Shown in pieces: positions 14,805 through 23,982 of a DNA stretch of 50,766 bases; position 1 is the stretch's first letter; every line of letters begins with the position of its first letter. A program made the position numbers and the translations under genes. The notes beneath the pieces were generated by a model, which saw only the letters and a list, made by a program, of their open reading frames with translations, had not been told where the DNA came from and searched no databases. This DNA comes from Roseateles sp. (GTDB taxonomy: Bacteria > Pseudomonadota > Gammaproteobacteria > Burkholderiales > Burkholderiaceae_C), in contig JAEUPJ010000086.1 of assembly GCA_016790285.1 (NCBI GenBank), forward strand, positions 1 through 50,766. The letters are read 5' to 3'.

Positions 14805-17664
14805 CGGCGGCGTTCCATGTCAGTGTGACCATCGTGCCATGTCCGGGGGCCCCGTCAATGTGCAGTTCTGCACCGATCGCGTGGGCGCGTTCGCGCATGC
14901 CCACGAGGCCCAGGTGGCCGGGCCGGCTGATGCGCGGGCCCGGCGCCATGCCGACGCCGTCGTCGCGGATGCCGAGCGTCAGACGCTGCTCGTTGCCCTG
15001 CAGGCTCAGCGTGATTTGACTCGCCGAGGCGTGGCGCAGCGCATTGAGCAGCGCCTCGCGGGCCACCATGAACACCGCGTACTCCACGTCTGCGGGCCAG
15101 CGCTGCAGCTGTGCGTCGCCGCTGGCTTCCAGTGTCACGCGGGCATCGCCTTCGGCGGGCGCGTGCTGGCGGATCTCGTTGTCCAGCGCCGCGGCCAGGC
15201 CGAGCTCGTCCAGCAGCGGCGGCCGCAGCTCGGACAGCACGCTGCGCACCTGGCGGTTGGCCAGCACCACGAGGTTGGCGATGCGCTCGTTCATGCGCGC
15301 CTTCTGCGCCTCGGTGGCGTTGCCGTAGGCCTCCCAGTGCAGGCGCAGCGCGGCCAGCGTCTGGCCCAGCTCGTCGTGCAGCGATTGCGCGAGCTTGCGG
15401 CTGGTCTGCTTCTCCTGGTCGAGCAGGCGGCGGTTGAGCTGGGCGAGCTCGTCGCGGGTGCGCTCCAGCAGCGACTGCTGGGCCACGCGTTCGGTCACGT
15501 CGCGCAGGATGGCGGTCAGCACGGTCTGGCCGTTCGTGACGGCCTGGGAGATGGAGGCTTCGAGCGTGAGCGTGCGGCCGTCGGCGTGGATGCCCTGCAC
15601 GCGGCCCGCGCCCATCGCGCGCTGGCTGACGCCCGACTGCGCGAACGCCGCGAGCGCCCCGCCATGGCGGCCGCGCGCGCCAGCGGGCAGCAGGGCATCG
15701 AGCGGCGCGCCGAGCATCTGGTCGGCCGCGTAGCCGAAGATGCGCTCGGCCGACGGGTTGAAGAGGCTGATGCGGCCCTGCGCGTTCACGCTGACGATGG
15801 CGTCGCTCGCGTTGCCGATGACGGCGGACAGGCGGGCGGCGCCGTCGGCCAGGGCCCGCCGGGCGGCGTACTCCTCGGTCACGTCGCGCAGGATGACGCC
15901 GAAGCGTGCCGAACCCGGCGCCAGGCCCAGCGCATAGATCGACCCGGCAAAGCGCCGCAGGCCGCGCTCGCCCAGCGACATCTCCACGCTGACGTCGGCG
16001 AAGCCCTGGATCTGCGCCTGGCGCAGGCTCTCGGCGGCGCAGTGCCCGCAGGGCAGCACTTCGTCCAGCGGCCGGCCCAGGGCGCTGGCGGCCGGGCAGC
16101 CGCTGAGCTGCTCGGCGCCGCGGTTCCACTCCAGCACGCGGCCGTCGATGTCGAGCGTGGCCAGCAGGGTGTCCACCGCGGCGTCGGCCAGTGCGCGCAG
16201 GCGGTCGGCCATGGCGTCGGCGCGCACGCGGGCGCTGCGTTCGGCCCGGATGTCGTACACGATGGACAGGCCGCCCACGCGGTCGCCCTGGGCGTCGAAC
16301 ATGGGCACCATGTGCCACTGCACGGCCACGCGCTCGCCGCTGGGCGTGAGGGCTTCCAGCCGCGTGGCGAACTCGCCCGGCGGGTCGCCGAGCTGCTGGT
16401 ACAGGCGCAGCAGCGCGTCGCGCTCGCCTGGGCCTACCAGGCATTCGCCGGCGAGCTTGCCGCGCAGGCCCTCGGTCGTCCAGCCCAGCAGCCGCGTGAA
16501 GGCGGGGTTGAGGTATTCCACGCGGTAGTCGCGGTCGATCAGCGCGATGCCGAGCGGCAGGTGGTCGATGGCGCGGCGCAGGTTGCCGGCGTCGCGCGCG
16601 AGCCAGCCCATCAGGCGCGCCACCGGCGTGGGTTCGCCCCGCTGGGCCACGAGGGTCTGCACGCGGTTGGCCACGCCAGAGTGGTCGCCCAGGCGTTCGT
16701 GGGCGAGCACGGCCTCGAACACCGGCCCCCAGGGCGTGAGCATGCGGCGCGACATCCACATGCCCGCCGCCGCCAGCACGACGGCGGCCAGGATGCCCAC
16801 GCGGATCATGGAGGTGGAGAGCTGGTCGACGATGGACAGCGCGGCGTCCTCGCGCTGCATCACGACGACGCGCCAGTTCAGCAGGGGGGCCTCGCCCGCT
16901 TCGCCGCGCAGGGGCGCCTGCGCGATGAAATGGATGCCGCCCTCCGCCGCCTTCCAGGGCCGCGCGGACGGAATGTCGAGCGGCAGGTCGGCCGGCATGG
17001 CGCCGTCCTTGAGCACGCTGTGGTTGTCGGGGGTGGTCAGGACGAGGCCGGTCAGCCCTGTCTCCTGCGCCACCTTGGGCTCGCCGAGCGAGGCAGTGAG
17101 CAGGTTCTCCACCCAGTGCAGGCCGAGGTGGGCCGAGATGACGGCGACGACCTTGCCGTGTTCGTCGAGCACGGGCTCGCCGATGTCGATCAGCTCCTGT
17201 GGGTTGCCCAGCAGCGGCGCCAGCGCCACCGCGGGATGCACGTCACCGACCATGCCGCGCAGGCCCTGCTTGAACACCGGCCGCGAGGCGATGGACTTGC
17301 CCTCCAGCCAACCGCGGCTGCCGGCCAGCACCTGGCCGTCCAGCCGGATGAGGCCCACCCAGACGAACTTGGGCGATTCGGCCACGAGCTTGTCGAGCTC
17401 GGCCCGCACGCGCTCCGTCGGCACGTCGGGCTGCATCAACGGCGAGCGGGCCTGCAGCCGCACCTGGTTGACGGCATCGCGCAGCGCGGCCTGCAGCTGC
17501 AGGCCCAGCACGTCAGCCCGTTGCTGGGTGCGCACCAGGGTGCGCTGGGTGAGGTTGGCGTCGAGCAACTGGTGCTCGACGGCCAGCATGACGAAGGTCA
17601 GCACCGCCATCGCCAGGGCGGGCAGCAGTGCGAAGCGCCAGGTCAGCCGGCGGGCTTGGTTCAT
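14782..17664 (-). CDS. Membrane sensor histidine kinase, Cache plus three PAS, HisKA_3 type
   Basis: The 960-residue kinase has a first membrane helix (about 12-28), a periplasmic Cache-like region with [19 protein letters not shown], and a second helix near 288-305. Three PAS domains follow, around 365-470 ([21 protein letters not shown]), 490-610 (with CGHCAAES) and 615-735 ([21 protein letters not shown]). The dimerisation box is [20 protein letters not shown] with H763. The ATPase domain has [10 protein letters not shown] and DDGVGM...[11 protein letters not shown], as in NarX/DegS-type kinases. It overlaps the receptor gene upstream by ATGA and the regulator gene downstream by 23 bases. 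The signal is unknown. Confidence 0.93.
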   Translation of the reverse strand: MNQARRLTWRFALLPALAMAVLTFVMLAVEHQLLDANLTQRTLVRTQQRADVLGLQLQAALRDAVNQVRLQARSPLMQPDVPTERVRAELDKLVAESPKFVWVGLIRLDGQVLAGSRGWLEGKSIASRPVFKQGLRGMVGDVHPAVALAPLLGNPQELIDIGEPVLDEHGKVVAVISAHLGLHWVENLLTASLGEPKVAQETGLTGLVLTTPDNHSVLKDGAMPADLPLDIPSARPWKAAEGGIHFIAQAPLRGEAGEAPLLNWRVVVMQREDAALSIVDQLSTSMIRVGILAAVVLAAAGMWMSRRMLTPWGPVFEAVLAHERLGDHSGVANRVQTLVAQRGEPTPVARLMGWLARDAGNLRRAIDHLPLGIALIDRDYRVEYLNPAFTRLLGWTTEGLRGKLAGECLVGPGERDALLRLYQQLGDPPGEFATRLEALTPSGERVAVQWHMVPMFDAQGDRVGGLSIVYDIRAERSARVRADAMADRLRALADAAVDTLLATLDIDGRVLEWNRGAEQLSGCPAASALGRPLDEVLPCGHCAAESLRQAQIQGFADVSVEMSLGERGLRRFAGSIYALGLAPGSARFGVILRDVTEEYAARRALADGAARLSAVIGNASDAIVSVNAQGRISLFNPSAERIFGYAADQMLGAPLDALLPAGARGRHGGALAAFAQSGVSQRAMGAGRVQGIHADGRTLTLEASISQAVTNGQTVLTAILRDVTERVAQQSLLERTRDELAQLNRRLLDQEKQTSRKLAQSLHDELGQTLAALRLHWEAYGNATEAQKARMNERIANLVVLANRQVRSVLSELRPPLLDELGLAAALDNEIRQHAPAEGDARVTLEASGDAQLQRWPADVEYAVFMVAREALLNALRHASASQITLSLQGNEQRLTLGIRDDGVGMAPGPRISRPGHLGLVGMRERAHAIGAELHIDGAPGHGTMVTLTWNAADEPHLPG

Positions 17665-19259
17665 GCGGCCACTGTAGAGCCACTGTTGAGCCGGAACACA
17701 CGCACGGCCTGGGTCACGAGTTCAGCCTGGTGGCTCAGCGACATCGCCGAGGCGGACAGCTGCTCCACGAGCGCCGAGTTCTGCTGGGTGATGCCGTCGA
17801 TGCTGGCCACGCTGCCGTTGACCTCGCTGATGCCGCCGCTTTGCTGCTGCACGGCCACGCTGATGCGGCTGATGAGCTCGTTCATGCGGTCCACCGCGGA
17901 TTCGGCCTCGCGCGCGGAGCGGCCGGTGTCGGCCACGATGCGCACGCCTTCCTCGACGCGGCTGCGCGAGTCCTCGGCCAGCTTCTTGATCTCCTGCGCG
18001 GCCTCGCGGGTGCGGCCGGCCAGGGTGCGCACCTCCGACGCCACCACCGCGAAGCCGCGGCCCGCGTCGCCTGCGCGCGCCGCTTCCACGGCGGCATTGA
18101 GCGCGAGGATGTTGGTCTGGAAGGAGATGCCGTCGATGACGGTGACGATCTCGTTGATGCGCATCGTCGCCTCGCGCACCGAGTCCATGCGCTGGCTGGC
18201 CTGCTGGCTGGTGCTGCCGGTGTTGCGCGCGGCCTCGGCCGTGCCCTGGGCCAGGTCGCGGGCCTGGAAGGCGCCGTCGGCCGTGTGGCGCACGGTGGCG
18301 GCCACCTCTTCCAGCGCGGCGGCGGCCTGCTGCAGGCTGCCCGCCTGCTGCTCGGTGCGCTCGCCCAGGTCGCGCCCGCCGGCGGCGATCTCGGAGCAGG
18401 CCAGGTGCACGCCGTCCACCTCGCGCCGCACGTCGCCCACCACGGCCTGCAGGTTCACGTTGAGCTGGCCCAGCGCGCGCAGCAGCCGGCCGAGTGCGTC
18501 GCTGCGGCGGGTCTGCAGGTTCTGCGTGAGGTCGCCCGAGGCCAGGCGTTCGGCCGCAACGGCCGCCTCGACAAGCGCGCGGTTGCTGCGCCCGCGCAAC
18601 CAGGCCAGGGCGGGCAGCATGGTCACGACCGCACCGAGCGCCACGGCCGTCATCGGGCCCAGCGTGCTGGCGCCCGCCGCGCCGAGCGCGCTGGCGCCGA
18701 CACCCGCGGCCAGCAGCACGCTGCCTTCGGCGAACAGCGAGGCATGCCGGGCCAGGCGGCTGCGCAGCCCGGCCAGGCCCGCGCGCTGCAGGCTGCCTTT
18801 GTGCAGGCGGGTCGGCAGGCGCGGGTTCTTGCCGCCGCCCGCGGCGCGGTACTCCTCGCGCATTTGTGCATACAGCACCTCGGCGGCGCGGACCTCCTCG
18901 CGGCTGGGCTTGGTGCGCACCGACATGAAGCCGCAGATGCCCGTGGCGTCGCGCACCGGCGTGACGTTGGCCCGCACCCAGTAGTAGTCGCCGTTCTTGC
19001 GGCGGTTCTTCACGAGCGCCGTCCAGGGCTCGCCTTCCTTGAGCGTGGCCCACATGTCGCGGAAGGCCTCGGCGGGCATGTCCGGGTGGCGGATCATGTT
19101 GTGGGGCTCGCCGATCAGTTCATCCCGATCGAACCCGCTGGCGGCGATGAACGCGGGGTTGCAGTAGGTGATGCGGCTCTGCAGGTCGGTGGTGGACACC
19201 AGAGGCGTGTCGGCGCTGATCTCGTATTCCTGCTGGGTCACGGGTCCGTTGTCGCGCAT
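17661..19259 (-). CDS. Aer-type PAS methyl-accepting chemotaxis protein
   Basis: The 532-residue receptor starts with a PAS domain ([49 protein letters not shown]) like that of the redox/oxygen sensor Aer. A hydrophobic stretch (around 180-225), a HAMP-like linker ([20 protein letters not shown]) and a full signalling domain follow, with the hairpin core [20 protein letters not shown] at the tip that binds CheW/CheA. The ATG at 19259 is chosen over the longer open frame because a strong ribosome site (GGGAGGA) precedes it and the protein then matches Aer-type receptors. Its stop overlaps the kinase start (ATGA), coupling a chemoreceptor to a two-component pair. Confidence 0.92.
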   Translation of the reverse strand: MRDNGPVTQQEYEISADTPLVSTTDLQSRITYCNPAFIAASGFDRDELIGEPHNMIRHPDMPAEAFRDMWATLKEGEPWTALVKNRRKNGDYYWVRANVTPVRDATGICGFMSVRTKPSREEVRAAEVLYAQMREEYRAAGGGKNPRLPTRLHKGSLQRAGLAGLRSRLARHASLFAEGSVLLAAGVGASALGAAGASTLGPMTAVALGAVVTMLPALAWLRGRSNRALVEAAVAAERLASGDLTQNLQTRRSDALGRLLRALGQLNVNLQAVVGDVRREVDGVHLACSEIAAGGRDLGERTEQQAGSLQQAAAALEEVAATVRHTADGAFQARDLAQGTAEAARNTGSTSQQASQRMDSVREATMRINEIVTVIDGISFQTNILALNAAVEAARAGDAGRGFAVVASEVRTLAGRTREAAQEIKKLAEDSRSRVEEGVRIVADTGRSAREAESAVDRMNELISRISVAVQQQSGGISEVNGSVASIDGITQQNSALVEQLSASAMSLSHQAELVTQAVRVFRLNSGSTVAA

Positions 19260-19420
19260 GGCAGTCCTCCCGGGTGTTGGGCCATGGCTGGACTTTGTAA
19301 GAACCGGTGTCGCAGCGCCATGCGGGTCTTGTAGGGGATTCTTGTTCGGTGCTGTCAGGGAAGCGGGAAACCCCCGAAATGCACCTCGCGGCGGGGTCGA
19401 GTGCGGGCCAAGATCAAGCC

Positions 19421-19828
19421 ATGTCATCCGACCACGTTTCCGACGGCGCCCGCGTCCTGCTGGCGGGCCCGGCGCCCGCGACCGCTGCCGCGCTGCTGCG
19501 CGAGGCCGGCTGCGAGGTGCTGAGCGCCACGTCGCCCGCTGCCTTGCTGCGCCTGGCCACGGCGTTGCCCTTGCCGCGCCTCATCCTGCTGGGCGAGACC
19601 GTGGGCGACCAGCCGGGCCTGAGCCTGCTCAGCCGGCTGCAGGACGACCTCGCCACGCGCGCCATTCCCGTGCTCTTCGTGGCCGGCGAGGGCGACCAGG
19701 AGCTGGCGCTGGCCCTGGGCGCGGCCGACTGCCTCACGCTGCCGCTGCGTCCGCTGGTGCTGCTGGCGCGCGTGCAGGCGCAGCTGCGCCTGGCGGCACT
19801 CGCGGGCGTGAGCGGGGTGATGTCGTGA
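19421..19828 (+). CDS. Degenerate receiver-domain protein
   Basis: The 135-residue protein has the length and strand/helix pattern of a response-regulator receiver ([68 protein letters not shown]). The phosphoacceptor position reads LLGE instead of LLD (G58), and the N-terminal acidic pair is replaced by AG. It is therefore probably a pseudo-receiver that cannot be phosphorylated in the usual way. The stop overlaps the GTG start of the hybrid kinase by 4 bases, so it is most likely a partner or regulator of that kinase. The chosen ATG follows a 161-base gap shared with the divergent chemoreceptor. Confidence 0.75.
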   Translation: MSSDHVSDGARVLLAGPAPATAAALLREAGCEVLSATSPAALLRLATALPLPRLILLGETVGDQPGLSLLSRLQDDLATRAIPVLFVAGEGDQELALALGAADCLTLPLRPLVLLARVQAQLRLAALAGVSGVMS

Positions 19829-21912
19829 CGATCCAAGGGGGGCAGCCGGGCCGTGCGCAGCGGTGGTGGCACTGGCTGATGGATATCGGCCGCCAGCGCC
19901 GCCGGCAAGGCGCGCTCAGCGGCCAGGCGCTGCAGATCCTGGATGCGGTGCTGGCCGATGCCGGCGTCATCGTCATCGTCCGCGATGCCGATGACCGCTG
20001 CCTGCTGTGCAACGCCGAGGCCACACGCGTGGCGGGCCTGGCCGTGCCGCCGCTGCCGGGCAGCTCGCTCAAGGGGCGCGTGCCCAAGGCCATGCTCGAC
20101 GGCCCCGCCGAGCCGGTGGACTCGGAGATCTGGCAGACGCCCTCGGGTCCGCGCGCGTTTCGCGTGCACCGTGGCCGGTTGCCCGCGCAACGGCCGGGGC
20201 AAGGTGAGCCGCGCTATGTCGTCGCCCGCGACGTGACCGAGCAGCGCCAGGAGGCCGCCCGCCTCGCACGCAACGAGCAAAAGCTCGCCATGGCCATGGA
20301 AGGCGCGGCCCTGGGGCTGTGGGACTGGCAGATCGACACCGGGGCCGCCCACGTGGACGCGCGCTGGGCCGGCATGCTCGGCTACCGCGTGGAGGAGATC
20401 GAGCCCCACGTGGACAGCTGGCGCGCCCTCGTGCACCCCGACGACTGGCCTGCCATCGATGCCTCGCTGCTGCCCCACCTGCGCGGCGAGACGAGCAGCT
20501 ACCGCTGCGAACACCGGCTGCGCCACCGTGACGGGCGCTGGATCTGGGTGCTCGACGCCGGCCAGGTCGTCGAGCGGGACGCGAAGGGCCGCGCGGTGCG
20601 GGCGCTGGGCATTCACCTGGACATCACCGACCGGCGCCAGGCGCTGGAGGCGCTGGAGGCCTCCCGCCGCGAGCTCGAGGCGCGGGTGCAGGAGCGCACG
20701 CAGGCACTGGCGCTGGCCACGGCCGAGGCCCATGCGGCCAACGAGGCCAAGTCGGCCTTCCTGGCCAACATCAGCCACGAGATCCGCACGCCCATGAACG
20801 CCATCGTCGGCCTCACGCGGCTGCTCGCGCGCTCCCCGCACGGCGCGGAAGACGCCGCCCGCATCGGCCGCATCCAGGTCGCCGCCGAGCACCTGATGAC
20901 GCTCATCGGCGACGTGCTGGACCTGTCCAAGATCGAGGCCGGCCGCATGACGCTGGAGCAGCTGCCGCTGGCCCTGCCCGAGCTGCTGGAAGACGCCCTG
21001 GGCCTGTTCGCGCTGCCCGCGCAGGCCAAGGGCCTGGTGCTGCGCCTGCACGCCGCGGGCCTGCCCGAGGGGCTGCTGGGCGACCCGACGCGGCTGCGCC
21101 AGGCCCTGCTCAACCTGGTGGGCAATGCGGTCAAGTTCACCGAGCACGGCGAGGTGACGCTGGATGTGCGCGTGGTGGACGAGGCGCAGGACGCCGTCCT
21201 CGTTCGCTTCGAGGTCACCGACACCGGCCCGGGCATCCGCCCCGAGGTGGCGCAGCGGCTGTTCGGCGCCTTCGAGCAGGGTGATGCCTCCGTCGCGCGC
21301 CGGCATGGCGGTACCGGCCTGGGCCTGGCCATCACTCGGCGGCTGGCCGAGATGATGGGCGGCGAGGTGGGCCTGGCAAGCGAGCCCGGCCGGGGCTCCA
21401 CCTTCTGGTTCACCGCCCGGCTCGCGCGCGCCGTGCCCGCCGCAGCGCCCGCCGACGCTGGCGCCGGGCCTGCCCGCCTGCCGCCGGCCGACCGCATGCG
21501 GCTGCGCCACCCCGGCCGGCGGGTGCTGCTCGTGGAAGACAACCCGGTCAACCAGGAGATCGCGCTGGCGATGCTGGCGCAAGGGGCGCTGGACGTCAGC
21601 GTCGCCGGTGACGGCGCGAGCGCGCTGCGCCTGGCGGCCGCCGGTCATTTCGACGCGGTGCTGATGGACCTGCACCTGCCCGACATGGACGGCTTCGAGG
21701 TCACGCGCCGCCTGCGCGCAGCCGGTGTCACGGCGCCCGTGCTCGCCCTCACGGCCAGCGCCATGCCGATGGAGCGCGAGCAGTGCGAACGCGCCGGCAT
21801 GGTGGCCTTCGTCACCAAGCCCATCGACCTCGACACCCTGCACGAGGCGCTGCTGGCCGTGTTCGCCCGCTCGGCGCCGATGCCGCAGGAGTGCCTGCCC
21901 GTGGCGGCCTGA
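19825..21912 (+). CDS. Hybrid sensor histidine kinase with C-terminal receiver
   Basis: The 695-residue soluble kinase contains a PAS-like region (about 30-135, ILDAVLADAGVIVIVRDADDR), a PAS_3/PAC domain (150-275, GLWDWQIDTG, LGYRVEEIEP, LDITDRRQALEAL), a coiled coil, HisKA with H318 (FLANISHEIRTPMNAIVG), the ATPase domain (LLNLVGNAVKFTEHG, DTGPGI, GGTGLGLAITRRLAEMMGG) and a receiver with D615 (AVLMDLHLPDMDGFE). The frame is open to 19168, but that part overlaps the receiver gene; the GTG at 19825 lies in the previous stop (GTGA) and gives a sensible N-terminus. No membrane helix is seen. The output partner is not in the window. Confidence 0.88.
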   Translation: MTIQGGQPGRAQRWWHWLMDIGRQRRRQGALSGQALQILDAVLADAGVIVIVRDADDRCLLCNAEATRVAGLAVPPLPGSSLKGRVPKAMLDGPAEPVDSEIWQTPSGPRAFRVHRGRLPAQRPGQGEPRYVVARDVTEQRQEAARLARNEQKLAMAMEGAALGLWDWQIDTGAAHVDARWAGMLGYRVEEIEPHVDSWRALVHPDDWPAIDASLLPHLRGETSSYRCEHRLRHRDGRWIWVLDAGQVVERDAKGRAVRALGIHLDITDRRQALEALEASRRELEARVQERTQALALATAEAHAANEAKSAFLANISHEIRTPMNAIVGLTRLLARSPHGAEDAARIGRIQVAAEHLMTLIGDVLDLSKIEAGRMTLEQLPLALPELLEDALGLFALPAQAKGLVLRLHAAGLPEGLLGDPTRLRQALLNLVGNAVKFTEHGEVTLDVRVVDEAQDAVLVRFEVTDTGPGIRPEVAQRLFGAFEQGDASVARRHGGTGLGLAITRRLAEMMGGEVGLASEPGRGSTFWFTARLARAVPAAAPADAGAGPARLPPADRMRLRHPGRRVLLVEDNPVNQEIALAMLAQGALDVSVAGDGASALRLAAAGHFDAVLMDLHLPDMDGFEVTRRLRAAGVTAPVLALTASAMPMEREQCERAGMVAFVTKPIDLDTLHEALLAVFARSAPMPQECLPVAA

Positions 21913-21919
21913 GCGTGGC

Positions 21920-22009
21920 TCAGACCGCCCCGAGCGTGGCCAGCGCCGCGTGGGACGCCGCCACCAGCGCCCGTGCCCGCTCGGTGAGCTGCACCTGCCG
22001 CGTGCTGCG
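21920..22009 (-). pseudogene. Fragment of a LysR-family regulator
   Basis: On the minus strand the frame reads RSTRQVQLTERARALVAASH and nine more residues before a stop at 21920-21922. This is the wing end and linker helix of a LysR helix-turn-helix (compare the common R-S-T-R-x-V-x-L-T-E-A-G-R-A-L pattern). The start of the domain and the whole effector domain are missing. At its upstream edge (about 22002-22009) it runs straight into the remnant of another gene on the plus strand. Short but distinctive; probably a deletion scar. Confidence 0.5.
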
Positions 22010-22334
22010 CTACTTCACCGAGCGCAACGACGGCCTGGGCGAGCGGCTGCAGGCCGCGTTCCCTTCGCTCAAGCTGGTCAAGGCCTTCAACACCGTGGGT
22101 GCGGCCTTCTTCGTGCGCCCGACCTTCGCGCAGGGCCGCGGCTCGATGTTCATCGCCGGCAACGATGCCGATGCCAAGGCCGCCGTGGCCGGCCTGATCG
22201 AGGCCTGGGGCTGGCAGCCCTATGACGTCGGCCGCATCGAGGGTGCGCGCGTCACCGAGCCGCTGTGCCAGCTGTGGTGCCTGCCGGGCTTCCTGCGCAA
22301 CGACTGGGCGCACGCGTTCCAGGTCATTGCCTGA
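22002..22334 (+). pseudogene. C-terminal half of an NAD(P)-binding F420-reductase-like protein
   Basis: The frame reads VLRYFTERNDGLGERLQAAF then LKLVKAFNTVGAAFFVRPTF, GSMFIAGNDADAKAAVAGLI and EPLCQLWCLPGFLRNDWAHA to a stop at 22334. This is the second half of the NADPH-dependent F420-reductase-like family of about 210-220 residues. The Rossmann N-terminus with the glycine-rich loop is absent, and upstream the frame runs into unrelated and antisense LysR sequence. No plausible start codon lies at the domain edge. It is best read as a truncated, non-functional remnant. Confidence 0.7.
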
Positions 22335-22362
22335 CGGCCCCCGGCGCGCACAAGACCCCCCT

Positions 22363-22380
22363 ATGTGCGCTAGCGAACAT
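22363..22380. promoter_or_regulatory. Crp/Fnr-type palindrome upstream of crp1 (site 1)
   Basis: ATGTGCGCTAGCGAACAT is an 18-bp palindrome with one mismatched pair. The 14-bp core at 22365-22378 ends 57 bases before the crp1 ATG. TAGAGT begins 22 bases after the core and could be the -10 box. The GTG-N8-CAC-like geometry matches Crp-family sites; one arm reads GAAC instead of GCAC. Probably an autoregulatory site. Confidence 0.7.
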
Positions 22381-22435
22381 CCTTTCGCGCTCAGCGTGGC
22401 TAGAGTCGGAACCTCTAACTTGGCCTTCTAGCGAC

Positions 22436-23170
22436 ATGACCCTACCCAGCCCTGCTGCCGACCCGCGCAGCAACCTTCTGCTTGCCGCGCTGCCGGAGGG
22501 CGAGTGGGCGCAGTGGGAGGGCCAGCTGGAGTACGTGCCGTTGAAGCTCGGCCAGGTGCTGTACGAATCGGGCCGGCCCCAGAGCCACGTGTACTTCCCC
22601 ACCACGGCCATCGTCTCGCTGCTGTACGTGCTCGAAGACGGCGCGTCGGCCGAGATCGCCGTCGTCGGCTACGAGGGCGTGGTGGGCGTGGCGCTCTTCA
22701 TGGGCGGCGAGACCACGCCGAGCCGCGCCGTGGTGCAGAGCGCCGGCGGCGCCTTCCGGCTGCGTGCGGCGGCCATCAAGGTCGAGTTCAACCGCTACGG
22801 CGTGGGCATGCAGGTACTGCTGCGCTACACCCAGGCGCTGCTCACGCAGATGGCCCAGACGGCGGTGTGCAACCGCCACCACCTGCTGGAGCAGCAGCTG
22901 TGCCGCTGGCTGCTGTTGAGCCTGGACCGCATCGTGGGCGACGAGCTCGTGATGACGCAGGAGCTCATCGCCAACATGCTGGGCGTGCGCCGCGAGGGCG
23001 TGACCGAAGCCGCGCTCAAGCTGCAAAAGCTCGGCCTCATCGACTACGCCCGCGGCCACATCACCGTGGTGGACCGCCTCGGCCTGGAGCAGCGCAGCTG
23101 CGAATGCTACGCCGTGGTCAAGCAGGAATACGACCGCCTGCTCAAGCCGCTGCGGCCTGCCCACGGCTGA
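22436..23170 (+). CDS. Crp/Fnr-family transcriptional regulator (crp1)
   Basis: The 244-residue protein has a cyclic-nucleotide-binding-type beta roll (YVPLKLGQVLYESGRPQSHV, AEIAVVGYEGVVGVALFMGG), a long dimer helix (LLRYTQALLTQMAQTAVCNR) and a winged helix-turn-helix (VMTQELIANMLGVRREGVTE). No FNR-type cysteine cluster is visible at the N-terminus. The recognition helix has Arg-Glu at the positions of R180-E181 in CRP, which contact the GTG of the operator; the third contact (R185) is replaced by Glu. The ATG at 22436 is chosen because the longer frame is non-coding in appearance and a palindrome lies 57 bases upstream. It may be the regulator of the six similar palindromes in this region (inference). 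The effector is unknown. Confidence 0.9.
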   Translation: MTLPSPAADPRSNLLLAALPEGEWAQWEGQLEYVPLKLGQVLYESGRPQSHVYFPTTAIVSLLYVLEDGASAEIAVVGYEGVVGVALFMGGETTPSRAVVQSAGGAFRLRAAAIKVEFNRYGVGMQVLLRYTQALLTQMAQTAVCNRHHLLEQQLCRWLLLSLDRIVGDELVMTQELIANMLGVRREGVTEAALKLQKLGLIDYARGHITVVDRLGLEQRSCECYAVVKQEYDRLLKPLRPAHG

Positions 23171-23225
23171 CGGCCTGGGTGGGGTGGCGCACGGTGAGCG
23201 CCTTGCATGACCCGCAGACTCGGGC

Positions 23226-23948
23226 ATGACCTCCAACCAGCTGCTCGCTCACCTGCCCGCCACGGAGCGCCGGCGCCTGCTGGCCCAGGGGTTGCAGGTC
23301 CCGATGCAAAGCGGCGAGCAGCTCGCGACGCAGGACCAGCCGGCCGCCGCCTTGATCTTCCCGCTTGCGGGCTTCGTGTCCCTCGTGACACCGCTGGACG
23401 CGCACCCGCTGCTGCAGGTGGGCATGGTGGGCTGCGAGGGCGTGCTGGGCGCGCAGCTGCTGCTGGGCGTGCCCACCAGCCCCGTGACCGCGTCGGTGCA
23501 GCAGGGCGGCATGGCCTGGCGCGTGCCGGCCGCGGCGCTGCGGCGCCAGCTCGACGCCAGCCCGGCCTTGCGCCGCCTGCTGACGCGTTATCTCGTCGTA
23601 CAGCTGCGTGACGCGGCCACCGCGGCCGCGTGCCTGCACTTCCACCCCCTGCAGGCGCGCCTGGCGCGCTGGCTGCTGATGGGGCAGGACCGCGCCGGCG
23701 GGGAGGGCTTCGCCATCACTCAGCAGCACCTCGCCCCGCTGTTGGGCGTGCGGCGCGTGGGCGTGACCGTCGCCGCCGGCCGCCTGCAGCGTGCCGCGCT
23801 CATCCGCTACCACCGGGGCTGGATCACCGTCACCGACCGCCCGGGCCTGGAGGCCGCCGCCTGCAGCTGCTATGCCCAGGGCACGGCCAACTACCAGCTG
23901 GGGATGAAATTCCCGCCGTTCGAGGCCGAGGGTGCGCCAACGCACTGA
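23226..23948 (+). CDS. Second Crp/Fnr-like regulator, diverged (crp2)
   Basis: The 240-residue protein aligns along its length with the neighbour upstream: beta roll (VPMQSGEQLATQDQPAAALI, GMVGCEGVLGAQLLLG), dimer helix and helix-turn-helix (AITQQHLAPLLGVRRVGVTV). In the recognition helix the Glu of crp1 is replaced by Val (RRVGV against RREGV), so its DNA preference probably differs. No copy of the palindrome lies directly upstream. It follows crp1 after 55 bases and may be cotranscribed. It is plausibly a duplicate that took on another target or acts as a modulator; both are inference. Confidence 0.82.
   Translation: MTSNQLLAHLPATERRRLLAQGLQVPMQSGEQLATQDQPAAALIFPLAGFVSLVTPLDAHPLLQVGMVGCEGVLGAQLLLGVPTSPVTASVQQGGMAWRVPAAALRRQLDASPALRRLLTRYLVVQLRDAATAAACLHFHPLQARLARWLLMGQDRAGGEGFAITQQHLAPLLGVRRVGVTVAAGRLQRAALIRYHRGWITVTDRPGLEAAACSCYAQGTANYQLGMKFPPFEAEGAPTH
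23932..23945. promoter_or_regulatory. Crp/Fnr-type palindrome upstream of the GGDEF gene (site 2)
   Basis: GTGCGCCAACGCAC overlaps the last codons of crp2 and ends 37 bases before the diguanylate cyclase ATG, closer than at the other sites. Both 5-bp arms are perfect. A possible -10 (TAATCG) begins 25 bases after it. Confidence 0.5.
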
Positions 23949-23982
23949 TGCGCCGGGGCAGCTTGCGCGGTAATCGGGTGCC

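Noticed and set aside
14794-18984. 1396-codon plus-strand open frame
   Set aside because: It is a shadow of the chemoreceptor/kinase operon on the minus strand: His- and Ala-rich low-information translation, no start context and no domain.
21783-22001. Upstream extension of the F420-reductase frame as an intact 183-residue protein
   Set aside because: The first 70 residues are out-of-frame sequence of the hybrid kinase and antisense LysR sequence, with no Rossmann glycine loop; the gene is treated as a remnant.
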